Positions 1 to 9,310 of a stretch of DNA of 52,220 nt are shown here, in pieces. Origin of the DNA: Oscillospiraceae bacterium (lineage in GTDB: Bacteria > Bacillota_A > Clostridia > Oscillospirales > Oscillospiraceae). Every line of letters begins with the position of its first letter. Position 1 is the stretch's first letter. Position numbers and translations under genes: made by a program. A model generated the notes under the pieces. It had not been told where the DNA came from. It made no database searches and worked only from the letters and a program-made list of their open reading frames with translations. The DNA lies in assembly GCA_017516785.1 (NCBI GenBank), contig JAFXAV010000034.1, forward strand, positions 1 through 52,220, given 5' to 3'.

Positions 1-3000
1 ATGGTGTACTCCTGGCCGCCGCAGTATTCACAAGCATAGTACTCGAAGCCGTTCAGCTCACAGGTAGCAGGCTCGGAATCCTGCACGATCACATTGTGAC
101 CGTGAGCATCCACGTAATCATCCACATAGGTGTCGCCGCAGATGCCGCAGGTGTAGGTGGTGTAGCCCTGTTCGGTGCAGGTGGGTTCAGTAACAACACC
201 CTCGTACTCATGGTTGCAGGCGATGTCAACTGCCAGTTCCTCAGCAAAGCTGGAATCCTGATCGTTGACTTCGTTGGTGGTCACGATAACGGTGGTGTCC
301 TTTTCAACCTTGACTTCGAAGGTCAGAGTTGCGACGGTCTCGTCAGCAGCGATGCCTTCCAGATCCACATAACCGAAGGTGACAAAGCCTTCGCCCTCGT
401 TGACGGAAATGTAATCGCCATTGACCTGGACATCGGTCAGTTTCAGAGCCTCTGCATCATAGGTCACGGTGGAAACGCCGTTGGTGGATTCAACAGAAGC
501 ACCGGTGTCATCCTTGGCAGTGACGGTGATGGTAACAGTGTCCTTTGCCTCACCGACGACAGCGTCGGACAGAGGACGGACGGGAGCGGTGGAGATGCCG
601 GAGACAGCGTTCAGGGAACCGGTGGTCTCGTTCTCAGCAATCTCAATGGTCTGTGCCTGGAGGCCGGAAACAACGCTCTTGCATGCATCAACAACCAGTG
701 CGTTGTCGAGCTCAGCTTCTTCAGAAGCCACTTCGTTGATCTCAGCCTTGTACAGGGCAGCGGGCCAGACATCAGCGCCAACATTGCCAACGTACATGGA
801 TTCGAACATGCCTGCCTCGCTGTTGTAGGTCAGGTAGTAGATCTCGTTGGTTGTGCCGGTGAAGTGAGACAGATACAGATCACCATTGTTATCGGAGATC
901 AGGGAGCAGTACTGGCTTTCGTCGTACATGTTGTAGGACAGATCCAGGTTGGTGGGAATGAAGCCCAGGCCAATGGAAGAAGTGCCATCAAAGTACAGGG
1001 TCCACAGGGTGCCTCTGTTATCCAGAGCCAGATATACATCGGAGTAAGCGCCGGTTTCAGCGTCGAAATCATAGCCGTAGTCACAGATTGCGACAAAACG
1101 GCTTGCGCCGGTGTAGTTAGCCAGGTAGGAAGCCAGGTTCCAGCCGCTGGTGAAGGTGTTTTCCAGGTTTGCAACGGGACCCAGCACGTAGCCGCCGTAA
1201 ACGCCGAACATATAGGTGGTGTTCTCGTTTCCGAACAGAGTGGAGGTAGCCATATCGAAGCAGGGAGCACCGAAGCCAGCTGCGGAAGCAGACACGCCGA
1301 TGGTCTCACCGGTAGCAGGATTCAGCTGGTACATCTTGGAGCTGCTGGAATCCTGGATGAACATAGCATCGCGGTAGGCGTCGTATGCAACGTTCTCGAT
1401 ATAGGGTTCAATTGCATTGCCTGCGGTCCAGGTAGACTCGGACTTCAGGTTCCAGCTAAACTGCATGGGATTACCCTCGGCATCCTGCAGAACGCCGTAC
1501 ACAGTGGAATCCAGCTGGAACACAGATACTGCGCAGGTGGCGCTGATGGTCTCATCAGCAGCTGCGGCTGCGGTGATCACTGCCTTACCAGCTGCGACAG
1601 CGGTAACCAGACCGTTTTCGTCAACGGTTGCCACAGTCTCATCGGAAGAAGTCCAGACAACGCTGCGGTCAGAAGCATTGACAGGCATAACAACAGCAGT
1701 CAGCTCCTTGGTGGTACCGGCGACCATGGTCAGCTCAGAATCGGACAGCTCGATGGTCTCGACGGTGTCGGTGACTTCACCGATCTGAGTGGTGATCTCG
1801 TAAGTGGTGGTGTTCATGGCGTAGTCATAGACCTGCAGCAGGAAGCTGGGACCATTGACTTCAGCCAGATCCAGGGTGTAGGAAACAGTGTCGCCTGCAG
1901 CCTGCTCGGCATTGGCGCCGGTGAAGGTGTACAGGTACTGACCGTAGATGTCGAACAGTGCAACAGCAGCGATGTACTGGTTATCAGCTGCGATGACATC
2001 CAGAGTCTTGACATTGGTATTCAGATCGTGGGTAATCTTCACATCCTCCAGCACAGGTGCGGTGTTATCAACGACCATAGGCATGGAGAAGGTGGTGCCG
2101 TTGCCCAGAGCTTCCCAGTTAATGTTGCCGTTTTCGTCAACGTAATACTCGGGAACCAGGGTCAGGCCCAGATCCAGGGCAGTGCCCTCGGGAATTTCGG
2201 AGGGAGTGAAACCAGTGTTCAGGGTGTAATAGGTGTTGTTCCAGTAACCGCCGTTGGTGTAGTAGTATGCGCTTGCCACTTCACCGACGGACTCATTGAT
2301 GTAGGCGTCGCCGGTTTCGGAGTTGACAACCTGGAAGTAGCTGTCAGCTGCGTTACGGATGGCAGTGAAGCCGATCTTGGAGATCATGTCGCCGCGGGCT
2401 GCGCTGATGGCGTTACGCTCGGGCATGTAGGTAGCGTCGGTAACCATGGGGTTGCCGCCGAACCAGTATTCGCCGTCCATATCGGCATACTTGACCAGCA
2501 GGCCGTTGTACTTGCCTGCCTGGTAGGCAGAACCATACAGGTAGGGAGGACGATTCTCCAGGCCGTGGTTGAACTCCACGAAGGAGCCCTTGTCGAACAT
2601 GGAGGGATCGGACCAGTTGCCGTAGTAAGCCAGAACGGGGATGGAGTGGCTGGTACCAGCCTCGCCCTCGTTGCTGGACAGGGATTCTGCATAAACGTAG
2701 CCTTCGATGTAGGCGCCGTTTTCATAGTTGGCCAGCCAGTTCTTGTCAGTACCGCTCAGAGAGATGGTAACAGTGACCTTGGCAGAGCCGTTTGCGGGAA
2801 CAACTGCGCCGCCTGCGTTCAGCATGGTGAAGAACAGGTAGGAGTCGTAGGAGTCGATCTCGCCGTCACCGTCCAGGTCAGCCTTGTCAGAATTGGACAG
2901 GGTGACATCCAGGCCGGTGGCGTAGTCCAGCAGGATCTGGCCGTCAGCGGTGTTGACCGCGCCGTCACCGTTGAAGTCCAGGCCATCCAGCTCGTCGCCG

Positions 3001-5441
3001 CTCTCAACAGCCTTGCCGTTGACAGTCCAGGTGACACTGGGAGTCAGATTTCTGGTCCAGGTGTCCAGCAGGAAGATGGTTTCACTTGCAGCAAAAGCAT
3101 CCTGGGTGAAGAAGTCAGCGGACAGCTTATAGGTCTTTTCAACATCAGTCAGGTTGTTGATATTGAAGGAGAAGGTGTAGACGCCGTTCTTTGCGGGATC
3201 GTCGCCCAGCTCAGCCTTGACCTTGCCGTCCTCATAGGAATCGGTAGCGTTAGAGCCCATGATGATGTAGGAATCAGCGGTGGTTGCTGCGCCTACATTG
3301 GCAAGGCCTGCGCCCTGCTGGATCACGGGATAGTAGTTGCCGCCGCTGTTGCCGTCACGCATGGGAACTGCGGTGGACATCAGCAGGCTCTGGGTCAGAG
3401 TACGCTCATCCAGACCGGTCTTCTCAACCAGGCCGGACTCACGGACGTACTGAGCCATCACGGCTGCCATACCGGCAACCTGGGGAGATGCCATGGAGGT
3501 ACCGGACATGACCTCGTAGGACTTGTGATCAGTGAACAGCTGCTGACCCTGAGTGACATTAGCGCCTGCAACAGAGTAGATGCTGCCGCCGGGGGCAGTG
3601 ATTTCGGGCTTCAGCTCCAGGCTGCCGGGAACGCCCCAGCTGGAGAAGGAGCTCATGGTGTAGTATTCGCTGTTGTACTGGCCGGTGCCCAGAGAGTCGG
3701 AAACTTCCATAGAGCCGGTCCAGTAGGTGATACCGGATTCGGTGGTGTTTTCAGTGCCGTTGGCCTTGAAAACCTCGCCGTCAGTCTGCAGAATGGAAAC
3801 AACAGGAGCAGTGTAGTTGTAACCAGTCAAGTCCATGTTGATGATACCAGGCTGATTGTTAACAATAACAACACCTGCTGCACCAGCTTCAACAGCTGCA
3901 TTGGCCTTCTCAAAGAAGGAGGTGGTGCCGCGGTAGCACATGACGATCTTGCCGGTCAGGACTTCGGTGCCGACAGCTGCGAAATCAGCGGGATCACCGA
4001 TGGAGTTGACCAGCACATATTCCCGAGCGCCGCCCAGGGTGGTCATGGGTTCGTTGCTGTAATCGGGACGATCGTTGTAGGAAACGATGGTGCCGTTCAC
4101 ATCGAAGTAGGTGGCGGTGAAGCCATCGTTATCAACGGAAGCAACGGTGAAAGCGTTGGTGTAGGATCCGGGAGAGCCGTCAGTCTGGAAGCTGACGTCA
4201 TCCAGATACAGGTAAGGCAGGCCGTTCTCGGCAGACTCTGCCCAGTAGCCGGAGTTACCTGCGGACATGGCCACAACAACGCCGGACTTTTCCAGACTTT
4301 CCATGATATCACGGTAGGTGCTGTCGACGGTGGACATGCCGGGGTTGCCGGAGCCCAGGGACAGGTTGACGGAGTCAGCGCCCAGCAGCACGGCATCTTC
4401 GATGGCAGCCATGTAGTCGGAGTCATAGGCGCCGCCATTGGAGCCGAAGACCTTCATAACCATCAGCTGTGCATCGGGAGCAACACCCTGAACAAAGGTC
4501 TTGTCCAGTGCGTAGGAGTAGGTGCCGTCGCCATTGCTGACATAAGCGTTGGCAGTGGCGATACCGGCAACGTGGGAGCCGTGCTCGCCCTGAGTGTCGT
4601 TGAGGTGGATGATGTCCAGATTCTCATCGATGTAGTTGAAGCCGAAGGGAATCTTGGAGTTGACATACAGATCTTCAGCGGTGACGCCTGCACGCTTGTA
4701 AGCATTCAGCTGAGTCAGAACTGCAGCAATGTCGGCAGAATCCATCAGTTCGACTTCCTCGTCCAACAGGGACAGGGCGTAGTCGAAAGCTGCGGAATCA
4801 AAAGCCTCATGCTCGATGTCTGCACCGGTATCGATGACAGCGATGGTGCTGCCAGCGCCGGTGTAGCCTGCTGCCCAGGCGGCAGAGGAGCCGATCTGAG
4901 CGCCGGAGGTTGCCATATTGGGATCAGCGGTGCCGGTGCTGACCACATCAGGCTCGTAACGGGTTTCGATCACGACGCCCTTAACGCCATCAGTCTGCTC
5001 GATGGTTTCGATCTCGCCGTATTCAACGTAAGCGGAGACGATGTTGGCAGCCAGAGTCAGATTCCAGACGATGTCCAGACTCTTCTTGATTGCCTTCTCG
5101 ATCGCGCTCACAATAGCGGCCTGATCTTTTTCAACCTTGCTGCGGTAGTTCATTGCAGCGCGGTTTCTTGCGATATCCTCGACGGAGTAACCGGCTTCGA
5201 TGGTGCCAGCCTTTTCCATGAGGATGGAAACTCGAACGACATCAGAGTCATCGTAGGCAGTTTCCTCTTCGGGCAGCTCCACGCTCTCACGGTCGAAGAT
5301 CGTGGCAGAGACCCGATTGTTGTCAACCTGCGTGAACTCGGCAGTTGCATTGTCAGCAGCAGATACGGGAACCGCATATGCAGTGACCATGGCGACAGCC
5401 AGGATCATGCAGAGAAGACGTTTCATAAAGGATCCTCTCAT
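1..5441 (-). CDS. Giant secreted S8 subtilisin-family protease (lactocepin/C5a-peptidase-like), C-terminus cut by window edge
   Basis: The minus-strand frame is open for 1813 codons from the ATG at 5441, preceded 7 bases upstream by AAAGGAGA, to the left edge. A signal peptide covers about residues 1-30. The subtilase triad is visible: D204 in AVIDTG, H287 in HGSHVAG, S649 in SGTSMASP, with oxyanion N396 in SAGNSG. A PA-like insert lies at about 460-560, and Fn3-like domains follow as in lactocepin. At about 818-890 two EF-hand-like loops (DFNGDG at 822, DLDGDG at 855) resemble a dockerin. A Big_2-like domain is near 1230-1310, a cohesin-like beta domain near 1635-1725 (YDAEALKL, TLTFEVKVEK), then Cys-rich GYTTYTC repeats run off the window. 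It is probably an extracellular wall-associated peptidase degrading proteins for nutrition. The protease call is firm; the dockerin and cohesin assignments are by motif only. Confidence 0.93.
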   Translation of the reverse strand, partial: MRGSFMKRLLCMILAVAMVTAYAVPVSAADNATAEFTQVDNNRVSATIFDRESVELPEEETAYDDSDVVRVSILMEKAGTIEAGYSVEDIARNRAAMNYRSKVEKDQAAIVSAIEKAIKKSLDIVWNLTLAANIVSAYVEYGEIETIEQTDGVKGVVIETRYEPDVVSTGTADPNMATSGAQIGSSAAWAAGYTGAGSTIAVIDTGADIEHEAFDSAAFDYALSLLDEEVELMDSADIAAVLTQLNAYKRAGVTAEDLYVNSKIPFGFNYIDENLDIIHLNDTQGEHGSHVAGIATANAYVSNGDGTYSYALDKTFVQGVAPDAQLMVMKVFGSNGGAYDSDYMAAIEDAVLLGADSVNLSLGSGNPGMSTVDSTYRDIMESLEKSGVVVAMSAGNSGYWAESAENGLPYLYLDDVSFQTDGSPGSYTNAFTVASVDNDGFTATYFDVNGTIVSYNDRPDYSNEPMTTLGGAREYVLVNSIGDPADFAAVGTEVLTGKIVMCYRGTTSFFEKANAAVEAGAAGVVIVNNQPGIINMDLTGYNYTAPVVSILQTDGEVFKANGTENTTESGITYWTGSMEVSDSLGTGQYNSEYYTMSSFSSWGVPGSLELKPEITAPGGSIYSVAGANVTQGQQLFTDHKSYEVMSGTSMASPQVAGMAAVMAQYVRESGLVEKTGLDERTLTQSLLMSTAVPMRDGNSGGNYYPVIQQGAGLANVGAATTADSYIIMGSNATDSYEDGKVKAELGDDPAKNGVYTFSFNINNLTDVEKTYKLSADFFTQDAFAASETIFLLDTWTRNLTPSVTWTVNGKAVESGDELDGLDFNGDGAVNTADGQILLDYATGLDVTLSNSDKADLDGDGEIDSYDSYLFFTMLNAGGAVVPANGSAKVTVTISLSGTDKNWLANYENGAYIEGYVYAESLSSNEGEAGTSHSIPVLAYYGNWSDPSMFDKGSFVEFNHGLENRPPYLYGSAYQAGKYNGLLVKYADMDGEYWFGGNPMVTDATYMPERNAISAARGDMISKIGFTAIRNAADSYFQVVNSETGDAYINESVGEVASAYYYTNGGYWNNTYYTLNTGFTPSEIPEGTALDLGLTLVPEYYVDENGNINWEALGNGTTFSMPMVVDNTAPVLEDVKITHDLNTNVKTLDVIAADNQYIAAVALFDIYGQYLYTFTGANAEQAAGDTVSYTLDLAEVNGPSFLLQVYDYAMNTTTYEITTQIGEVTDTVETIELSDSELTMVAGTTKELTAVVMPVNASDRSVVWTSSDETVATVDENGLVTAVAAGKAVITAAAAADETISATCAVSVFQLDSTVYGVLQDAEGNPMQFSWNLKSESTWTAGNAIEPYIENVAYDAYRDAMFIQDSSSSKMYQLNPATGETIGVSASAAGFGAPCFDMATSTLFGNENTTYMFGVYGGYVLGPVANLENTFTSGWNLASYLANYTGASRFVAICDYGYDFDAETGAYSDVYLALDNRGTLWTLYFDGTSSIGLGFIPTNLDLSYNMYDESQYCSLISDNNGDLYLSHFTGTTNEIYYLTYNSEAGMFESMYVGNVGADVWPAALYKAEINEVASEEAELDNALVVDACKSVVSGLQAQTIEIAENETTGSLNAVSGISTAPVRPLSDAVVGEAKDTVTITVTAKDDTGASVESTNGVSTVTYDAEALKLTDVQVNGDYISVNEGEGFVTFGYVDLEGIAADETVATLTFEVKVEKDTTVIVTTNEVNDQDSSFAEELAVDIACNHEYEGVVTEPTCTEQGYTTYTCGICGDTYVDDYVDAHGHNVIVQDSEPATCELNGFEYYACEYCGGQEYT

Positions 5442-5535
5442 AGTATTTCTCCTTTGGATGGGATTTGTATGGCGCAAAGGCAGTGCGTCATACAGTGGAA
5501 CAGTGTTTTCTGTGTAAACACAAAAAATCTAATAT

Positions 5536-5564
5536 ATATTAACATCTTATCCATAAAATAGCAA
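5536..5564 (-). promoter_or_regulatory. Sigma-A-type promoter of the subtilase gene
   Basis: On the minus strand, TTGCTA (-35) and TAATAT (-10) are separated by exactly 17 bases. They lie about 95 bases upstream of the subtilase ATG, leaving an AT-rich leader of roughly 90 nucleotides. Confidence 0.6.
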
Positions 5565-5683
5565 GGCTTTTCCCCCGGGAAAACCTAAAATATCCGCTTT
5601 CCCTATCCGAATCGGCATATTACGCAATTTGTGATGAATTTGGGGTAACTGGGGAAGAAATCTCCCGAAATGATGGAAATATA

Positions 5684-5713
5684 AAAAGCAGAGCAGCATC
5701 CTGCTCCGCTTTT
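5684..5713 (-). terminator. Rho-independent terminator of the XRE-CotH-VTC-DUF4956 operon
   Basis: The inverted repeat has AAAAGC and GAGCAG arms around a CATC loop, with a T-rich 3' side on the minus strand. It sits 8 bases beyond the DUF4956 stop codon. It may also slow transcripts entering from the right toward the subtilase. Confidence 0.8.
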
Positions 5714-5720
5714 ATGTAAT

Positions 5721-6395
5721 TCAGAATGTGACTTCTCCGTCATGGTTCATCAGGGAAGCCGATTCCACGGAAGAGATATTCAGCATATCCCGGATGAGTT
5801 TGCTTCCCTCTCCGGTGCGAAGCTCAATGATCAGGTCCAGGCTGGTTTTGGTCATATTTCTGGACTTTACAGTGCAGTGCTTTGCATACCGCCTCACCAC
5901 AGCCATCACTTCCGTTTCACAGTCCAGATCAGATGCGTTCACCACCAGAATCAGCGGTGCCTTTGCAACCGGCAGTCCGTTGAGAACCAGAATACCTGCC
6001 GTGAGAATGATACTCAGAATAATTGCGATTTCTGCCATACCCACGCCGCAGATGATGCCCACCGCAATGGACCAGAACAAAAACATCAGGTCCAGCGGAT
6101 CCTTGACGGCAGTCCGGAACCGGACAATGGACAGCGCGCCAACCATGCCGAGAGACACCACAATACTGGACTGAATGGTCAGAATAATACCTGCGGTAAT
6201 CAGCGCAATGCCCGCCAGAGAGATGTTGAAGGTTTTGGAATAGAAGGTCTTCCGGGTCAGCACCCGGTAAAGAACGAAAATATACAATGCGATCAGGCTT
6301 GTAATCAGCATAGCCGCGGAGGCTGTGTAAATATTGATATCCGTGGAGGCAAAGCCATCCAGAAAAGATTTCTTAAAAATATCAGAAAAACTCAT
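5721..6395 (-). CDS. DUF4956 family membrane protein
   Basis: This 224-residue protein has about four N-terminal transmembrane segments (roughly 28-46, 58-76, 78-92 and 104-140) and a soluble C-terminal domain (about 145-224). The conserved core GALSIVRFRTAVKDPLD is typical of DUF4956. The molecular function of the family is unknown. Its ATG overlaps the VTC stop codon by 4 bases (ATGA), so translation is probably coupled. It is the last gene of a four-gene operon with a VTC polyphosphate-polymerase-like enzyme and a CotH kinase-like protein. This gene trio recurs in Bacillota, which suggests a membrane complex. A role in moving or sensing polyphosphate would fit the neighbours but is only inference. 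Confidence 0.88.
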   Translation of the reverse strand: MSFSDIFKKSFLDGFASTDINIYTASAAMLITSLIALYIFVLYRVLTRKTFYSKTFNISLAGIALITAGIILTIQSSIVVSLGMVGALSIVRFRTAVKDPLDLMFLFWSIAVGIICGVGMAEIAIILSIILTAGILVLNGLPVAKAPLILVVNASDLDCETEVMAVVRRYAKHCTVKSRNMTKTSLDLIIELRTGEGSKLIRDMLNISSVESASLMNHDGEVTF

Positions 6396-7108
6396 AATCT
6401 GTCTCCCGTTCTATGTATGGTAAATTTTCTGCAAAGATAATACTTGGAAAAAGCGGTCTGTCTCAGTGTTCCCAGATTCAAACCTCTATAGATGAAATCG
6501 GGAAGATATTCATCGAACTTGACTTCCATCAAATGATATCCCGCCGGCATAACGGGTCTATTGGGCAGACGCTCCGAAAAGAACCCGGCAATATCGGATG
6601 AAGATGCAATTTGGGTATCAAAGGTCACACGGACATTTCCGTTTTTGTAAACATAGGGCATCCGCTCATATTCCACAATGACAACCGGCCTGAGGTGATG
6701 CGTCCGCATCCCAATCAGCAGCCTGTTCAGCAGCGGAGGAAACGAATCTGATAATGCCGGAGATTTGCCCTGAATCAGCTGCTGAGCCTGTTCCAGGGTC
6801 AGGCTGCAGGAGGTTTTCAGCGTTTTCCCCCGTTCCTTCCGTTTGCATTCCAGGGTAATTCGCTGGGCAGCACGGTTATAGATGCGAATCCGGAATTTTT
6901 CTCTGGGGTCCGTTCCGTTTTCGTTTTCATAAAAGCAGCGGTTGCTGTAATCATCAAAATACAGACTGCGGATGTGATAACTTCCCTCCGTACTGGCATG
7001 GGGATCCGGCTGCATCAGATTACAGATTCTGCTTTTCAGCAGAGGGATCTGGGCCGCGCTGACCGCATACTTCATTTCATGGCGATATTTTTGTTCCTTT
7101 TCAGTCAT
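6392..7108 (-). CDS. VTC-domain protein, putative polyphosphate polymerase
   Basis: A 238-residue VTC-domain protein. The start at 7108 is preferred because AAAGGAGG lies just upstream; an earlier in-frame codon at 7150 lacks a site and falls inside cotH. The fold belongs to the tunnel (TTM-like) family of yeast Vtc4, which makes polyphosphate from ATP. Tunnel-lining motifs visible are EMKYAVS near the N-terminus, KFRIRIYN, LECKRKERGKT, VVIVEYER and LMEVKFD, all rich in Lys, Arg and Glu. It overlaps the cotH end by 8 bases and the DUF4956 start by 4, so all three are probably translated together. It is cytoplasmic, with no signal or membrane segment. The enzymatic product is predicted from the family, not shown. 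Confidence 0.88.
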   Translation of the reverse strand: MTEKEQKYRHEMKYAVSAAQIPLLKSRICNLMQPDPHASTEGSYHIRSLYFDDYSNRCFYENENGTDPREKFRIRIYNRAAQRITLECKRKERGKTLKTSCSLTLEQAQQLIQGKSPALSDSFPPLLNRLLIGMRTHHLRPVVIVEYERMPYVYKNGNVRVTFDTQIASSSDIAGFFSERLPNRPVMPAGYHLMEVKFDEYLPDFIYRGLNLGTLRQTAFSKYYLCRKFTIHRTGDRL

Positions 7109-8954
7109 CCGATGCCCTCCTTTCCTCTTTTCTGTGACGGATATCTGCATTCAGAAAGGCAAAAAGCAGAAATGCCAGTACCGAAATACTCATCAGCGTC
7201 AGAATATCCCGGGTGGATAGTTCGCCGATGAATGACCGGGTCGAATGATCCTCCCCGGGAGCAGATACCTGACAATCCAGCCGCAGATCCGATTCCATCG
7301 GCTGACTGAGGTCAAAAACCTCCCCCGTATCTTCACGAATCCAAACAGATTTCCCAAGATCCCGGTAATCCGTTGTCAGAGGCTGCCCCTTTTCCACATA
7401 GGTATTCCAGTACTTGCCGCCTTCGGAAAAGCGGAAATTGACTGAGCAGTATTCCGTATTGTCTATCCAAATGCTGCTGAGAAAACGGACTCTGGCATCC
7501 AGATATGCCGCCAGATCTTCCGGTGTCTGACCCACGGTGGAATTCCATGATGTCATGGTTTCGAACATACACCTCCAACGTATGCGGTTCATCTCCGCGG
7601 CGCAGGAAATTTCCTCCGCCCGCTTCTCAATTCCCTCATTCAGCATTTCTTCCAATGCAGGAAGATATGTTGTCTGATAAAACAAGACCATCCGATCATA
7701 AAATGCCGGATTCCTGTAAAGTGCCTCATAATACGGTGTACTCGGCTGTCCTTCCGTATTCATATGACCCACAATCATGGAAACTGGATTGTATCTGTTT
7801 GAAAAAGCGCCCAAAGTTAAATCGTAATCCCAGACAGGTCCTGCATGGAATTTTTCTTCAGCATAGTAAAAATAGCTGCTGGCTCCATCCGAATCCACAT
7901 TGTCCATGATTTCATCAATGAGATACCGATGGACCCAAGAGTCCAGATCAAATTCTTCGCAAGCATTCAGGTCATCTCCGGATAGAATCATCTGCTCCAT
8001 CCAGTTGACCTGGGATTCAATTCTGTTTCGCTCCATTTTATCCGGAAATTTGGGATTCGTGATTTCCACTGTCCGTCCGTTTTGCGTGATAAAAGGATTC
8101 CGCAGCGACTCCTGTCGGCTGCCGTATTCAATTTTACAGAGAAAATCCCCTTCCGCCTCATTCAGATTGAGCCTGCTCCTGTGAATCTCGACTTTTTCAG
8201 TGAGCAGATAAAGACCGCTGTAGCTGCCATTCAGATAGACATCCACATAGGCGCTTTGAGGCACCCACTGCATTCCCGCCTGCTTCGCCAGACCAAGGGC
8301 AACGGTGTTGCGCAGATTTGTTGCATCCTCTGCATTTGCAAGCAGCACCCAGTTTGCTGCCTGTCCCATTCCCAGCAGATCGATTTCCGGAGAAATCGAA
8401 AGCAAATAGGATTTCTTATCCAGCTCCCATGTGGAGTTACCCCGGCCTTTTAGAAAGCAGCTATGCTCCACATTCAAAGCAGTACCGTCCGCCCCGATCA
8501 ATGTAACGTATGCAGCTTCTTCATGGCTTTTGTCCTTGTGTATGTATTCCATGCTTCCGGTAGCAGTATCGAGATACAGAACAGGCACATTGGCAGACCG
8601 GTAAAAACGGAGTGTGCCGATTTGTTTCCGGTCGGCAGAAAACGCATAGGGAATCTTCGATTCGAAGCAGGCGCAGCTCATACCGTCGGTCAGCATTGTA
8701 TCATCCAGCGCAAATTCGCGGTCGCTTCCGGATAGAAATGTCACATCTTTCATATCCGCGTAGGCTGGAAGAAACACGTAATAGTTTCCGTCCTCCCCAT
8801 CATATATGGAAATCTCCCGGAACTGCAAATCTGACGGGTTTTGGATCAAAAAAGATGGGAACGGCATTTCTGTTTTTGCCGCTCCCAAAACTGCAATAAG
8901 CAAAAGGATTACCGAGCAGAGAAACAGATAACTGTATTTATGTGTTGCTTTCAT
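7101..8954 (-). CDS. CotH kinase family protein, membrane-anchored
   Basis: This 617-residue protein has an N-terminal membrane anchor or signal (about 9-26) and a C-terminal transmembrane helix (about 586-602) followed by a basic tail. CotH motifs are present in order: KGRGNSTW (169-176), KKSYLL (180-185), DNVDSDGASSYFYY (about 351-364) and GPVWDYDLTLG (372-382). CotH of Bacillus is an atypical kinase that phosphorylates spore-coat proteins. Membrane-bound homologues next to VTC and DUF4956 are common in Clostridia, and their substrates are unknown. Most of the chain is predicted outside the membrane. AAGGAG precedes the ATG at 8954, 23 bases after the XRE gene, so it is co-transcribed with that regulator. 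Confidence 0.88.
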   Translation of the reverse strand: MKATHKYSYLFLCSVILLLIAVLGAAKTEMPFPSFLIQNPSDLQFREISIYDGEDGNYYVFLPAYADMKDVTFLSGSDREFALDDTMLTDGMSCACFESKIPYAFSADRKQIGTLRFYRSANVPVLYLDTATGSMEYIHKDKSHEEAAYVTLIGADGTALNVEHSCFLKGRGNSTWELDKKSYLLSISPEIDLLGMGQAANWVLLANAEDATNLRNTVALGLAKQAGMQWVPQSAYVDVYLNGSYSGLYLLTEKVEIHRSRLNLNEAEGDFLCKIEYGSRQESLRNPFITQNGRTVEITNPKFPDKMERNRIESQVNWMEQMILSGDDLNACEEFDLDSWVHRYLIDEIMDNVDSDGASSYFYYAEEKFHAGPVWDYDLTLGAFSNRYNPVSMIVGHMNTEGQPSTPYYEALYRNPAFYDRMVLFYQTTYLPALEEMLNEGIEKRAEEISCAAEMNRIRWRCMFETMTSWNSTVGQTPEDLAAYLDARVRFLSSIWIDNTEYCSVNFRFSEGGKYWNTYVEKGQPLTTDYRDLGKSVWIREDTGEVFDLSQPMESDLRLDCQVSAPGEDHSTRSFIGELSTRDILTLMSISVLAFLLFAFLNADIRHRKEERRASDD

Positions 8955-8977
8955 GCTGATGGTCTCCTTATCAGTAT

Positions 8978-9238
8978 TTATTTACAAACTCGCTGTACAG
9001 GTTTCGACTTCTGTTTGCGAAATCTGCATGGAGTGGTATCCAGCAGATAATCCGCTGACACATTATAGTATTCGCACAGTGTAATCAGATGCCGGATCGG
9101 CATCTCGTTGGCTCCGCGCTCATAACGGGCGTACATGGTCTGGGAAGTGCCCAAAATCGCTGCAATCTGCTTCTGGGTTAAGTCATTATCTTCCCGTAAT
9201 CCCCTGAGTTTTTCTAAAAAAGTACGCAATTTCCTCAC
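8978..9238 (-). CDS. XRE-family HTH transcriptional regulator
   Basis: An 86-residue protein made almost entirely of a helix-turn-helix of the Cro/CI type: LTQKQIAAILGTSQTMYARYERG, about residues 20-42 (motif given in parts: LTQKQIAAIL, then YARYERG). A basic tail follows (FRKQKSKPVQR). Start choice is uncertain: GTG at 9238 is shown; TTG at 9229, closer behind AAGGTGAGG, is possible and loses three residues. It is the first gene of the operon continuing with CotH, VTC and DUF4956. Overlapping palindromes lie across its own promoter, which suggests autoregulation. No inducer-binding domain is visible. Confidence 0.9.
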   Translation of the reverse strand: MRKLRTFLEKLRGLREDNDLTQKQIAAILGTSQTMYARYERGANEMPIRHLITLCEYYNVSADYLLDTTPCRFRKQKSKPVQRVCK

Positions 9239-9274
9239 CTTACCGCAGTTTTTTCATTTAGTGTAACAAAGTAA

Positions 9275-9310
9275 AAATGTTTACTAACATTTTAGTAAAT
9301 ATATTTACTA
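9275..9310. promoter_or_regulatory. Candidate XRE operator: overlapping palindromes
   Basis: Three overlapping inverted repeats occur: AAATGTT-tact-AACATTT (9275-9292), TTTACTA-acattt-TAGTAAA (9280-9299) and the perfect 18-base palindrome TAGTAAATATATTTACTA (9293-9310). The last lies between the -35 and -10 hexamers of the XRE promoter, an ideal place for repression. The binding protein is inferred to be the adjacent XRE regulator. Confidence 0.65.

Noticed and set aside
96..5561. A plus-strand open frame of 1821 codons opposite the subtilase gene
   Set aside because: It has no ribosome-binding site or recognisable domain. It is a low-complexity Gly/Val/Asp/His-rich mirror caused by codon bias of the real minus-strand gene, whose catalytic motifs, signal peptide and promoter are clear.
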